Shown here piece after piece: positions 50,250 through 58,119 of a stretch of 64,000 nt of DNA. A program made the position numbers and the translations under genes. Each line of letters starts with the position of its first letter. The stretch's first letter is position 1. This DNA comes from Leptospira idonii. Lineage in GTDB: Bacteria; Spirochaetota; Leptospiria; Leptospirales; Leptospiraceae. The notes below the pieces were generated by a model. That model searched no databases and was not told the DNA's origin. It saw only the letters and a list, made by a program, of their open reading frames with translations. The DNA is taken from NCBI RefSeq assembly GCF_004770995.1, contig NZ_RQHW01000010.1:67008-131007 (forward strand), in the 5' to 3' direction.

Positions 50250-50828
50250 CTAAGCTGCCATCATAAGAGAGATACTTGCCTCCGGACGAAAGGATTCACC
50301 GATTCCGTTCCTAAGGATTTTCTTAATACGAATATGTCTTTTTTTAATGAATGATAAAGTCTTCCCTTCGGATTTCGAAATTTCCGCTAACGAATAATTT
50401 TTGTAATAATAAAGTTCGATTAACCTCTGATCCGCCGGATCCAATTGACCCAGATTTTTTAAAATCGCTTCATAACGTTCTTTCTCTAAATAGGAGGAAT
50501 GTAATTCTTCGGAATTTTGATCTATATGATGAGGATCCACAAAGACTAAATTCCGACGTTCCTTCTTTCTCAAAATACGATCGCCGTGTTTGATCAAAAC
50601 TCTTTTGAGCAAAGAAGGAAATGCGGCAGGAGTCGTAATTTTTTCTAAATTTTGATACAAGTCCCAAAAAGATTCCTGAACTACGTCCTGAGAAAGATCT
50701 TCATCCTTCAAAATCTTAGATGCAAACTTGATGGCAAAACTGGAAAACCGATTTTGTAAAAGAGTCCAAGCTCGCAAATCCCCGGATTTAGCTTGGTTCA
50801 AAAGTTCAACATAAGATTTGTCATTCAT
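50250..50828 (-). CDS. ECF-type RNA polymerase sigma factor
   Basis: About 192 residues from ATG 50828 (MNDKSY). Region 2 is NRFSSFAIKFASKI followed by DLSQDVVQESFWDLYQ; region 4 (LDPADQRLIELYYYKNYSLAEISKSEGKTLSFIKKR) has the helix-turn-helix. The longer frame to 51062 adds a Lys/Phe-rich leader without family character. No anti-sigma factor is seen; a clpP follows directly. Upstream are the phased repeats at 51009-51109 that also face the divergent lipase gene. Confidence 0.85.
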   Translation of the reverse strand: MNDKSYVELLNQAKSGDLRAWTLLQNRFSSFAIKFASKILKDEDLSQDVVQESFWDLYQNLEKITTPAAFPSLLKRVLIKHGDRILRKKERRNLVFVDPHHIDQNSEELHSSYLEKERYEAILKNLGQLDPADQRLIELYYYKNYSLAEISKSEGKTLSFIKKRHIRIKKILRNGIGESFRPEASISLMMAA

Positions 50829-51008
50829 ACATTCAAATGTCCCGGACCGCTCTCTTTTGGTTCTAAAAAAAAGAAGATTTCCCACCCGATTTTCAATGAA
50901 ACTGTTTTTCTGTCTCTCTACTCTCTCTTCTTGGATGGCAGTGCTTTCTATTCCTAAATAGAACGGAAGTAAATCCTCTCGAAATGCTGGAAATCCCCCA
51001 AGATGCAG

Positions 51009-51109
51009 AAAATTCGGCACCTTAAAATTCGGCTTTTTCCGAAAATTCGGCACCTGATTCAAAACAAAACCGGCTCAAACCGGCTCAAATCGGCAAAATA
51101 TGGCAAAAA
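51009..51109. repeat. Phased direct repeats upstream of the sigma-54 promoter
   Basis: AAAATTCGGC occurs three times (51009-51018, 51024-51033, 51042-51051). Then CCGGCTCAAA repeats at 51070-51079 and 51080-51089, followed by related TCGGCAAAAT (51090) and ATGGCAAAAA (51100), four units of exactly 10 bases. Spacing of one helical turn, 20-120 bases upstream of a sigma-54 promoter, is the usual position of activator-binding sites. The rest of the 50829-51181 gap holds nothing else I recognise. Confidence 0.5.
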
Positions 51110-51125
51110 TAGAACATTCAAGGCA

Positions 51126-51142
51126 TTGGTACGGCTTTTGCA
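51126..51142 (+). promoter_or_regulatory. Sigma-54 (-24/-12) promoter
   Basis: TTGGTACGGCTTTTGCA: matches the YTGGCACGRNNNTTGCW consensus at every defined position except C to T. GG (51128-51129) and GC (51140-51141) have the mandatory spacing. Transcription would begin near 51153, 29 bases before the ATG at 51182. Confidence 0.75.
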
Positions 51143-51181
51143 TTGGGCTTTACTCAAACTCAGAAAGAAGAGGAAAAACAT

Positions 51182-52066
51182 ATGAAAAGTCTAAAGAATC
51201 AAATCAGGGTGATAGGATTGTCCATAGCAATCCTAATCTCTTTCGCAACAAACCAGGCATTTGCCGCCAATTATGTGATTTATGTCCACGGAAAGGGATC
51301 CGATTCTAGTGGCCTGTCCAACACAAACACAAGCCGATGGGGAAACTCGGATTCTTACGGTGCCGCTCACCAAAGAAGATCTACAGCTTGGGGAGCAAGT
51401 CGTTTTGTCAATTATGACTCAACCCAAGACCCTCGTACATCAGGAACAACTAGAGCACAAACAAAGTTGGCGAGCGCCATCAGTTCTTTTTGCACGGGAG
51501 CGAACAAATGTGTCATCATTTGTCATAGCGCAGGATGTTACGCAACAGAATATTATCTAGCGACACAAGGTACACCGGCAAACTTACTTTATGTGGTTGC
51601 AGGAGCAAGTGCTGCAGGTGGTTCTTCCGTTGCAGATATCGGAACTACCGCAACACTCATCAGTCCTCTTTTGAGTTTACTTGGCTGGGCGATTGCAGGG
51701 GAACCTAATAATATGACAAAAGCTTTAAAGACAGGAACTGCAAGAAGTTTCAACCACAATACTTCTAAGGTAACCATCCACAGTCTTGCCGGTTATAAAT
51801 CCGCACAACCTGCTTCCACTGCAATCAAAGGTGAAGACGATAAATTAGTAAACTTTTCCGGAGCTTGCGGATATTCTTCTCATGGAACAATGACGAATTG
51901 TGCGGATGGAAAAAATGCGAAATACACAAAACATGTATCTTATTGCAATTCGAAAGGGGCAGTCACTTGTAACACAAGCAAAGGTTCCGGTGCGTATAAT
52001 GCGGACCACAGCGCAATGCAGCCTGTCGCAAGAGATGCATTAGATCGTTTGCTCGGGTATCTATAA
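51182..52066 (+). CDS. Secreted alpha/beta hydrolase, lipase-like
   Basis: 294 residues. Signal peptide 1-28 (ends AFA). The mature protein starts with YVIYVHGKGS, the oxyanion HG strand of alpha/beta hydrolases, and has CVIICHSAGC, a nucleophile elbow where the first Gly is Cys, with catalytic Ser. Catalytic His is likely in NADHSAM near the C-terminus. Eight Cys, several paired in the C-terminal part, suggest disulfides, so it functions outside the cytoplasm. AAGAGG before ATG 51182 favours this start over 51143. Preceded by the sigma-54 promoter. Lipase or esterase is likely; the substrate is unknown. Confidence 0.78.
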   Translation: MKSLKNQIRVIGLSIAILISFATNQAFAANYVIYVHGKGSDSSGLSNTNTSRWGNSDSYGAAHQRRSTAWGASRFVNYDSTQDPRTSGTTRAQTKLASAISSFCTGANKCVIICHSAGCYATEYYLATQGTPANLLYVVAGASAAGGSSVADIGTTATLISPLLSLLGWAIAGEPNNMTKALKTGTARSFNHNTSKVTIHSLAGYKSAQPASTAIKGEDDKLVNFSGACGYSSHGTMTNCADGKNAKYTKHVSYCNSKGAVTCNTSKGSGAYNADHSAMQPVARDALDRLLGYL

Positions 52067-52108
52067 TGCCTAAAGCTAAATCAATATAACTCTGAATCCA
52101 TCATTCAG

Positions 52109-52139
52109 GAGCGAAGGATATATCTTTCGCTCTTTTTTT
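52109..52139 (+). terminator. Intrinsic terminator
   Basis: GAGCGAAGGATATATCTTTCGCTC-type stem (arms 52109-52119 and 52122-52132) and a T-run to 52139, 43 bases after the hydrolase stop. It may let the hydrolase be transcribed separately from the next two genes. Confidence 0.75.
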
Positions 52140-52212
52140 GTTAGCTTCATGTTTTATATTTTTTAATCCAAATCAATGAATTCAAAATTTATGTTCTATT
52201 TCAGGAGAATAT

Positions 52213-53517
52213 ATGAAAAGGTTTCTTTCTAAAAAAAATGTTTTCATCGGAGTGATTGTTTTATCCGGATTGATCCTTTTAACAGGATTCTCTTTTTTGA
52301 GAACGGAAAAAAAAGATCATATTGCTGTGACTCTGGCGGAAGAAAAATTAATGCGCGAAAGAGGCATTCCCCATGAGTCTTCCGAAACCATTTGGGATGG
52401 ATCTAAAGTTTGGCGCCCGGACTTCTTAGAAACCGAACGAATCCTACAAAAGTCAGAATTAGCAACACCTAAAATACTATTTATGGAATACCAGCTAGAG
52501 TATCGTTATCCTTCCGATTCCAGACCTCTTACAAAAAAGATGGCAGACCTTTTGAATCCATTTAAAATCAATCAAGAGAAAGTTCCTATTTTCAAACCGG
52601 ATTCGGATGGAGAAATTCAAGGTTACTTCTCATGGTACAGCAGTTTATATATGGTAACGGAAGATAAGCCCGCAATTGCTTGGCTGCAAGTGTATGATGC
52701 AAAAACAGATAAGCCGGTTCACGCAAGAATCCTTTCTGCAGAAATCCAATCCGATTTGGTGTTTGGCGAAAAACCGGTTGGCACTGCAGATTATAACGAT
52801 TCAGGAGCAGGGTATGACAACGAAGCAAATGATGGAGTTTATACTTTTTCCTGGGTACCAAGGAAAGGAGAAAAATTGCATTGGGGAGAACTTACCATGA
52901 AAGTTAAGTTTGATGCTCCCAGTATCAAACTGAAAGAAACAGAAGCCAGTTTTACCTTCAATTCAACACCGATCCTACCTGCCAAATTTACGGGGAATTA
53001 CCGTGAATATTTAGAGAATGGCTCCCTATATATCAGTGCGGAAGTTGATATTTACAAACCAGGACAGTACATCTTTGAAGCAAACCTCTTTGACAAAGAA
53101 TCGGAAACGCCTTATCATTGGGTATATATGAGAAAGTATCTGGAGAAAGGAACATCTCAAAAGGTGGATTTACCGTTTTTCGGAGCGATTTTCCACGACA
53201 GGGGTTTTGAAGAAGGCAGGTTTATCTTGAGAAATTTAAGAGGCCATCGAATGAATCTGCCCTATGACCCGCGTAAACTGAACGAAATGATCACAAAAGG
53301 CCAGGAGGTTCCAGTCACCCATGAACCTTTGCAAGAATGGATGCCCCTCCCTGAAGAACCATATACGACTCTCAACAGATATGATGTAGTTCAATTTTCT
53401 CCTCTCGAATACCAAGGAGCCGATAAAAAAGAACGTTTGCGTGTTCTGGAAGAGTACGCTGCCGATTGGGAAAAAGCTCATGGTGCTTCCGTAGACACCG
53501 AAATTGGTGAGAATTAA
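52213..53517 (+). CDS. Membrane-anchored beta-rich protein (choice-of-anchor X-like)
   Basis: 434 residues. One N-terminal transmembrane helix (8-28) then a large extracytoplasmic part. DYNDSGAGYDNEANDGVYTFSW is characteristic of the choice-of-anchor X group, a calcium-type Asp/Asn loop in a beta-sandwich; preceding and following strands are Trp/Tyr/Pro-rich. It would face the periplasm. Position between a secreted hydrolase and a membrane activator suggests it is the hydrolase's partner (foldase, inhibitor or receptor). The AGGAG site is 6 bases before ATG. Confidence 0.7.
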   Translation: MKRFLSKKNVFIGVIVLSGLILLTGFSFLRTEKKDHIAVTLAEEKLMRERGIPHESSETIWDGSKVWRPDFLETERILQKSELATPKILFMEYQLEYRYPSDSRPLTKKMADLLNPFKINQEKVPIFKPDSDGEIQGYFSWYSSLYMVTEDKPAIAWLQVYDAKTDKPVHARILSAEIQSDLVFGEKPVGTADYNDSGAGYDNEANDGVYTFSWVPRKGEKLHWGELTMKVKFDAPSIKLKETEASFTFNSTPILPAKFTGNYREYLENGSLYISAEVDIYKPGQYIFEANLFDKESETPYHWVYMRKYLEKGTSQKVDLPFFGAIFHDRGFEEGRFILRNLRGHRMNLPYDPRKLNEMITKGQEVPVTHEPLQEWMPLPEEPYTTLNRYDVVQFSPLEYQGADKKERLRVLEEYAADWEKAHGASVDTEIGEN

Positions 53518-53523
53518 AATTCA

Positions 53524-56022
53524 ATGCATTTAGACCAGGTTAGGATCTTTGTCGCTTTTATCATCCTAACCTGTCTTGTTGTGATCACTGTTATCACATT
53601 CCTAAAAGAAAATTTAGGCAAAGTAGGTAAAGCCTTCCTTGGACTTGTAGTTTCCTTATTTGCCTGGTATTTTTTTCACACTCTGTCTTATTACCTTTCC
53701 AAATACCATGAACCATCCTACATAGTAGGCACACTCGCTGGAGTTTCCGTACTTTGTGTAGGATTCGCCATGTATATATTTTGTGAATTTTTTCCGGAAA
53801 GTTCGCAAAACAAATCTTCCAAATATAGAATTTTATTATTCGGATTGATATCCCTTTCTCTTACCCCGCTCACCTATTCCGATTTATGGATTAAAAATAG
53901 AGGTCAAGTAGGTGTCGTCGGCCCTTTTTTTTATATAACCAGTGTTTGGATTGTTTCTATGATTCTATCCGGAGTGACTTTACAAATTTGGAAATATAGA
54001 AATACAAACGATCCGCGCAAAAGAAACAGGATCTTACGTTTACTACTATCCATACTCTTTCACCTAACTATCACCGTATTCTTTTCTGTTCTCCTCCCCG
54101 CTTTCGGATCGTGGGAATACTTTTTTTTAGGACCTGCCACATCTGTTTTAGGGCTTGCTCTCATCATTTATGCAATCCAATTCCATCCACTACTCAATTT
54201 TCGTGAGGCGATGATTCAAATTGGAAGCAGATTGATTTTTGGAATTACGATCTCCGTATTGATTTATTTCCTAATCACCTATGTGGATAGTTTCCTCCAA
54301 AAAGAAACACTCTCTTATCATAATTTAATCGTTTTCTCTTTATTATTTTCCGCAGGGATTCTATATGGAAGCATCCTCCATCCGAAACTGGAAAAATTAA
54401 TCTTCCAGCCAAAGGGAAATGTGGAAGATGCCATCGTTCAAGTGTTTCTCAAACAATCCTCCGGATCTTATTTTGATTTGGATGAGATGTTGGATGATTT
54501 GTTAAAACCGATATATACCAATTTGGGTCTTTCCAAAATCCTTGCTGTAGTAGTAGATCATGAAGATAAGTTGATTTTACATGATTTAGGAGAGAACGCA
54601 TCTGAAATCAAAGAAATTGCATCCAGATTAGTGTTTAGCCGTGTCAACAGAGGGAGAAAATTACCAGTAGAACTTGTAAAAGAAAGTGATCGTATCTTTT
54701 TGTTAGATGAGGATGCATCCATTCCCTTCAGGGAAAAAACAAGTTTCACTTCCAATTATTTTCGATTGGTTCGACGAACCGTAGGTTATAGACCCAAAGT
54801 AGTCTCTTTGGGATACAGAGTTGTGATGCCGTTAGTACTTCAAAATCAAATCTGTGGTTATCTGTTTTTAGGAGATAAAAAAACAAAAAGACCTTTTTTC
54901 GAAGATGAAGTGGATCTTTTGGAACGTTTGCGGATTCCGTTTGCAGCTCTGATTCGAAATCTGAATGATAATACAAGAATCCGTTATCTCAAAAACCAAG
55001 CGGAAGCAGAACTTAGGGATTTAAAAACAGTACATGCAGAAAAAGAAATCGTCTATCAAACAGTAGCCGGTAAGACTCTCGTTTACAGAAGTCAGGCGAT
55101 ACAAGAAACCCTAGATCATATAGAAAGAATAGCCCCGCTCAATCGTCCGGTATTCATTCATGGAGAAACAGGAACAGGGAAAGAACTTTTTGCTAATTTG
55201 GTTCATGAAAAATCGAGACCGGAGGAACCTTTTGTTCCCCTTAACTGTGCAGCTCTTCCTGCAAATCTTTGGGAAGATGAAATTTTTGGTCATATTAAAG
55301 GTGCGTTTACCGATGCAAAAAATTACAGAACAGGTGCTGTCGAAAAAGCAGGGAAAGGAACTTTATTTTTTGATGAAATTGGAGAGATGCCTCTATCCAT
55401 GCAGGCCAAGATGCTACGCCTATTACAAGAAAGACAATATTCCCCCATCGGCTCTTCCGCTCTTTTGAAAGCAGAATGTAGATTTATTTTTGCAACCAAT
55501 CGAAATCTGGAAGAACTCATCCGTGCCGGTGAATTCAGAGAAGATTTATATTATAGAATCAATGTATTCAGGATCGATCTATTACCTTTGCGACAAAGAA
55601 AGGAAGATATTTTACCTCTCGCAAATTTTTTGTTAACCTCCTTTACCAAAGAGATGAACACTCCTATTCAGATGATTCCTTCTTCTGTGATTACCGCTTT
55701 CCAAAATTATTCATGGCCAGGCAATATACGTGAACTCGAAAATAGTTTACTCCGTGCATTGAGTACAACAAAAGAAAACGGGCTCAGTCTTGATGATTTT
55801 CCCATCTTAGCAAAGGAATACCAAAAGCCGGCAAACCCTAAAAATAATTTCCTACGAAATGATTTCCCTTCTGATATTGACGGTAATTTTCATGAGATTA
55901 TGGATGCCTATGCTTTAAAAATCATCCAATCGGCATTACAGAAAGCGAAGGGAAATAAATCACATGCAGCAAAAATTTTAGGAATACGAAGGTCTAGCTT
56001 AGAATACAGATTGAAAAGATAA
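53524..56022 (+). CDS. Membrane-embedded sigma-54-dependent activator (8-9 TM + GAF + AAA + HTH)
   Basis: 832 residues. About nine transmembrane helices (1-290), a GAF-like domain (about 330-480), the AAA+ module with Walker A GETGTGKE (about 546-553), the sigma-54-contact loop GAFTDA (canonical GAFTGA, about 592), Walker B FFDEIGEMP, the arginine region EDLYYRINVF, and a C-terminal Fis-type helix-turn-helix (HAAKILGIRRSSLEYRLKR). No receiver domain, so it is not a response regulator: the sensor is the membrane part. Starts 6 bases after the anchor-X gene. Its likely target is the sigma-54 promoter at 51126. Confidence 0.9.
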   Translation: MHLDQVRIFVAFIILTCLVVITVITFLKENLGKVGKAFLGLVVSLFAWYFFHTLSYYLSKYHEPSYIVGTLAGVSVLCVGFAMYIFCEFFPESSQNKSSKYRILLFGLISLSLTPLTYSDLWIKNRGQVGVVGPFFYITSVWIVSMILSGVTLQIWKYRNTNDPRKRNRILRLLLSILFHLTITVFFSVLLPAFGSWEYFFLGPATSVLGLALIIYAIQFHPLLNFREAMIQIGSRLIFGITISVLIYFLITYVDSFLQKETLSYHNLIVFSLLFSAGILYGSILHPKLEKLIFQPKGNVEDAIVQVFLKQSSGSYFDLDEMLDDLLKPIYTNLGLSKILAVVVDHEDKLILHDLGENASEIKEIASRLVFSRVNRGRKLPVELVKESDRIFLLDEDASIPFREKTSFTSNYFRLVRRTVGYRPKVVSLGYRVVMPLVLQNQICGYLFLGDKKTKRPFFEDEVDLLERLRIPFAALIRNLNDNTRIRYLKNQAEAELRDLKTVHAEKEIVYQTVAGKTLVYRSQAIQETLDHIERIAPLNRPVFIHGETGTGKELFANLVHEKSRPEEPFVPLNCAALPANLWEDEIFGHIKGAFTDAKNYRTGAVEKAGKGTLFFDEIGEMPLSMQAKMLRLLQERQYSPIGSSALLKAECRFIFATNRNLEELIRAGEFREDLYYRINVFRIDLLPLRQRKEDILPLANFLLTSFTKEMNTPIQMIPSSVITAFQNYSWPGNIRELENSLLRALSTTKENGLSLDDFPILAKEYQKPANPKNNFLRNDFPSDIDGNFHEIMDAYALKIIQSALQKAKGNKSHAAKILGIRRSSLEYRLKR

Positions 56023-56110
56023 TGACGATTCCGGGCGAGCCCCCAAACACCTAACGATGTTTCGAAATTTGTTACTCATGTATAAAAATAATCTCAATAC
56101 ATCGGGGTCG

Positions 56111-56153
56111 GGCTATGCAGGGCTTCGGTCGCTAAAGCGACCGCTCCGCGCCC
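56111..56153. repeat. GC-rich nested hairpin
   Basis: CGGTCGCT (56126-56133), loop AA, AGCGACCG (56136-56143) nested in GGGC (56120) / GCCC (56150). It lies 100 bases after the activator and far richer in GC than its surroundings; probable dispersed repeat or terminator of the operon. Nothing else is visible in 56023-56292. Confidence 0.45.
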
Positions 56154-56292
56154 TTACTATCCCTCTCGCAATAAGCTTCTTTTATTTTTAGTTATGTGGA
56201 ACCGTTTGCATCCCAATTCGGTAAGACCCCAACTTAGAAACGAACTATGGTTCAAAAACTTCTAGGTTGGGAGTTTGCACAAAACAAACGAA

Positions 56293-57384
56293 TCAATTAG
56301 ATTGGTTCAACACAAGCTTTCCTTTAGATTTGGAGATTGCGAAGGCCAGTTTGCACTGCGAATTAGAGTCAATGACCCAGAGATGGCCGACATAGGTTCC
56401 TTGCTGATGTTTTTTGCCTGGACGAATCGTTGCATACTTGGTCTTTTTGCCCTCGCTAAACCAATATAAAGTAAGAATATCTTTCGTATTATTTTGAACA
56501 GTGAACGAACTTGCGCCAGATACGTTTTCAGACATATCCTCTAAGTCTTGGCAATTAATTTTAGAAACTCCCGACATTGTGTGAGTGTCGTTAGTAACTG
56601 GTTCGTCATCGATCACTGGTGTGATTACGGGAGCCACGTTTTCTTCAATTACAGCAGTTCTACCAGGATACATTTTTGCGATATTGGTCTTATCCATTTC
56701 GGAAAGTTCTGTATTCAGTTCTACCGACGAACCATCAAGAGTCCACGACGAAGGATACGAATAGACCATAATCGATAGGGGGTCGTATTGGCTGAAATTA
56801 ACACGATTGCGGTCGTGCGGCTTGATGATAAAATCGTCTACCATTTCGATCGTCCATCCATCCCTAGACATCTCGTTGAAAATAGCATCTCTGTTCCAGC
56901 GTACTTGATTGGATGGATTCTGGTGTTCGTGCTCTAAACCCAGTGCATGACCGAATTCGTGCAATATGGTGGCTTTATCTACCCATGCGTAATTCATCGT
57001 AGGTTCATTCTGTGCGAAAGATTCTGCCTGGTTGCCTACCGCAGAATTGGAACCGGCACCTTTCTCAAAATCGATACGGATGTTGGATTTTTGCCCCCGG
57101 AGCTGCGCAACGGAGTCGAAAAATTCAAAATTCAGATTCGCATAACGCGTCCATTCGACAGCAATGCTACGCACCATCTGGCGTTCGGCATTCGTGCCTC
57201 CTAGAAATAGGATACGTACAGTCTGGCCGTTTTTCCAGCGGGTGCCTTTGACTTCGACGGAGCGGGCGGTAACTGTGGGTTTCGCAGGTGGTTTAACGAT
57301 GCTCATGCGCTTACCACCTTGAGTGGCGAAAACGGCACTGCTGAGGATCAGACAGACCGCAAATAGGATGGTAATATTTTTCAT
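56293..57384 (-). CDS. Astacin-like (M12A) secreted zinc metalloprotease
   Basis: About 363 residues. Signal peptide to FATQ. Zinc site HEFGHALGLEHEHQNP (HExxHxxGxxHE) and Met-turn SIMVYSYP. The C-terminal 110 residues are a further beta-domain with Cys. Start at ATG 57384 (MKNITIL) is preferred over 57396, with GGGG a few bases upstream. The leader RNA contains a 14-bp hairpin (57401-57438). Probably degrades extracellular or host protein; the family includes secreted virulence-associated and nutritional proteases. Confidence 0.88.
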   Translation of the reverse strand: MKNITILFAVCLILSSAVFATQGGKRMSIVKPPAKPTVTARSVEVKGTRWKNGQTVRILFLGGTNAERQMVRSIAVEWTRYANLNFEFFDSVAQLRGQKSNIRIDFEKGAGSNSAVGNQAESFAQNEPTMNYAWVDKATILHEFGHALGLEHEHQNPSNQVRWNRDAIFNEMSRDGWTIEMVDDFIIKPHDRNRVNFSQYDPLSIMVYSYPSSWTLDGSSVELNTELSEMDKTNIAKMYPGRTAVIEENVAPVITPVIDDEPVTNDTHTMSGVSKINCQDLEDMSENVSGASSFTVQNNTKDILTLYWFSEGKKTKYATIRPGKKHQQGTYVGHLWVIDSNSQCKLAFAISKSKGKLVLNQSN

Positions 57385-57400
57385 AGGAATCCCCACTTTT

Positions 57401-57438
57401 CTCGGACAGCAAGAAGTTAAGCGGTCTTGCTGTCCGAG
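57401..57438 (-). promoter_or_regulatory. 14-bp perfect inverted repeat in the astacin leader
   Basis: CTCGGACAGCAAGA (57401-57414) and its exact complement (57425-57438) around a 10-base loop, 16 bases upstream of the protease start. In the transcript it would form a very stable hairpin next to the ribosome-binding site; it may instead be a DNA operator. Confidence 0.6.
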
Positions 57439-57622
57439 AGATTCTCTATCATCAAAGAAAGAAGTAAAGCCTAAACTAAAATCACAAGGGGAATTAATTT
57501 TGAATTTATAGAAATGCCTCGGTGTTTTGTATCTCCTTGGCCATTTTACTGTTCAACTCATCGGGATAGTACTAAGAAAAAAAAGATTCTTGACGGGGAG
57601 CAAAAAATTGTTCTGATGCGGT

Positions 57623-57976
57623 ATGGCTTTCAGAATCTTTTTGCTTACAGTTGCCGGTTTTTTCTGCACTCATTGTGCATCGTTGGATCTCTCTGGAAAA
57701 AGTTATGAGGGCAAACCGGCAGAAAGCACACAGAAAAAAAAACCGGGAGTCATAGGTGCGGCGCAGGCGGGGCGACTCGATTTCGCAGAGGAAAAAGTGA
57801 CCTATATTTTACCCGGTTCCGACAAAAAAGGCGTCGGCACCTATAAGGCCTCAGCCAGTACAGTTACGATCCACGACAACACAGGAAGCACTTATACTTT
57901 TACAATGAAAGAAGACGGCAAGATCTTACTCTGGAACGGGATCGAACTTCGTCGTACAGACTTTCCTTGGCCCTAA
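57623..57976 (+). CDS. Small lipoprotein, unknown
   Basis: 117 residues. Signal peptide with GFFCTHCAS, two possible lipobox Cys. Mature part: LDLSGKSYEGKPAES, then a compact beta-rich domain (VTYILPGSDKKGVGTYKASAS) resembling calycin-like lipoproteins of Leptospira. Upstream gap is AT-rich. Divergent from the astacin-like gene. Confidence 0.65.
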   Translation: MAFRIFLLTVAGFFCTHCASLDLSGKSYEGKPAESTQKKKPGVIGAAQAGRLDFAEEKVTYILPGSDKKGVGTYKASASTVTIHDNTGSTYTFTMKEDGKILLWNGIELRRTDFPWP

Positions 57977-58023
57977 GCAAGCATAATATCCGTTATCCGA
58001 AAAAGACGATTCGATTTCAGATA

Positions 58024-58040
58024 CGTGCTATTCTAGCACG
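58024..58040. terminator. Hairpin between convergent genes
   Basis: CGTGCTATTCTAGCACG: 7-bp perfect stem, TTC loop, midway between the lipoprotein and LRR genes. No T-run; a weak bidirectional terminator or repeat. Confidence 0.35.
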
Positions 58041-58119
58041 GCGACGAGCCCACTCTTTCTGTTAGTTTACTGCCGACGAGAACAACCATCATTTTATTCC
58101 TCACTCATTCGCTCCGGGG

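Noticed and set aside
50829..51062. N-terminal extension of the ECF sigma gene
   Set aside because: Not homologous in character to sigma factors; the ATG at 50828 starts right before region 2.
56023..56292. tRNA or small RNA gene in the gap after the activator
   Set aside because: Only a hairpin repeat is visible; no cloverleaf with CCA end or anticodon stem could be drawn.
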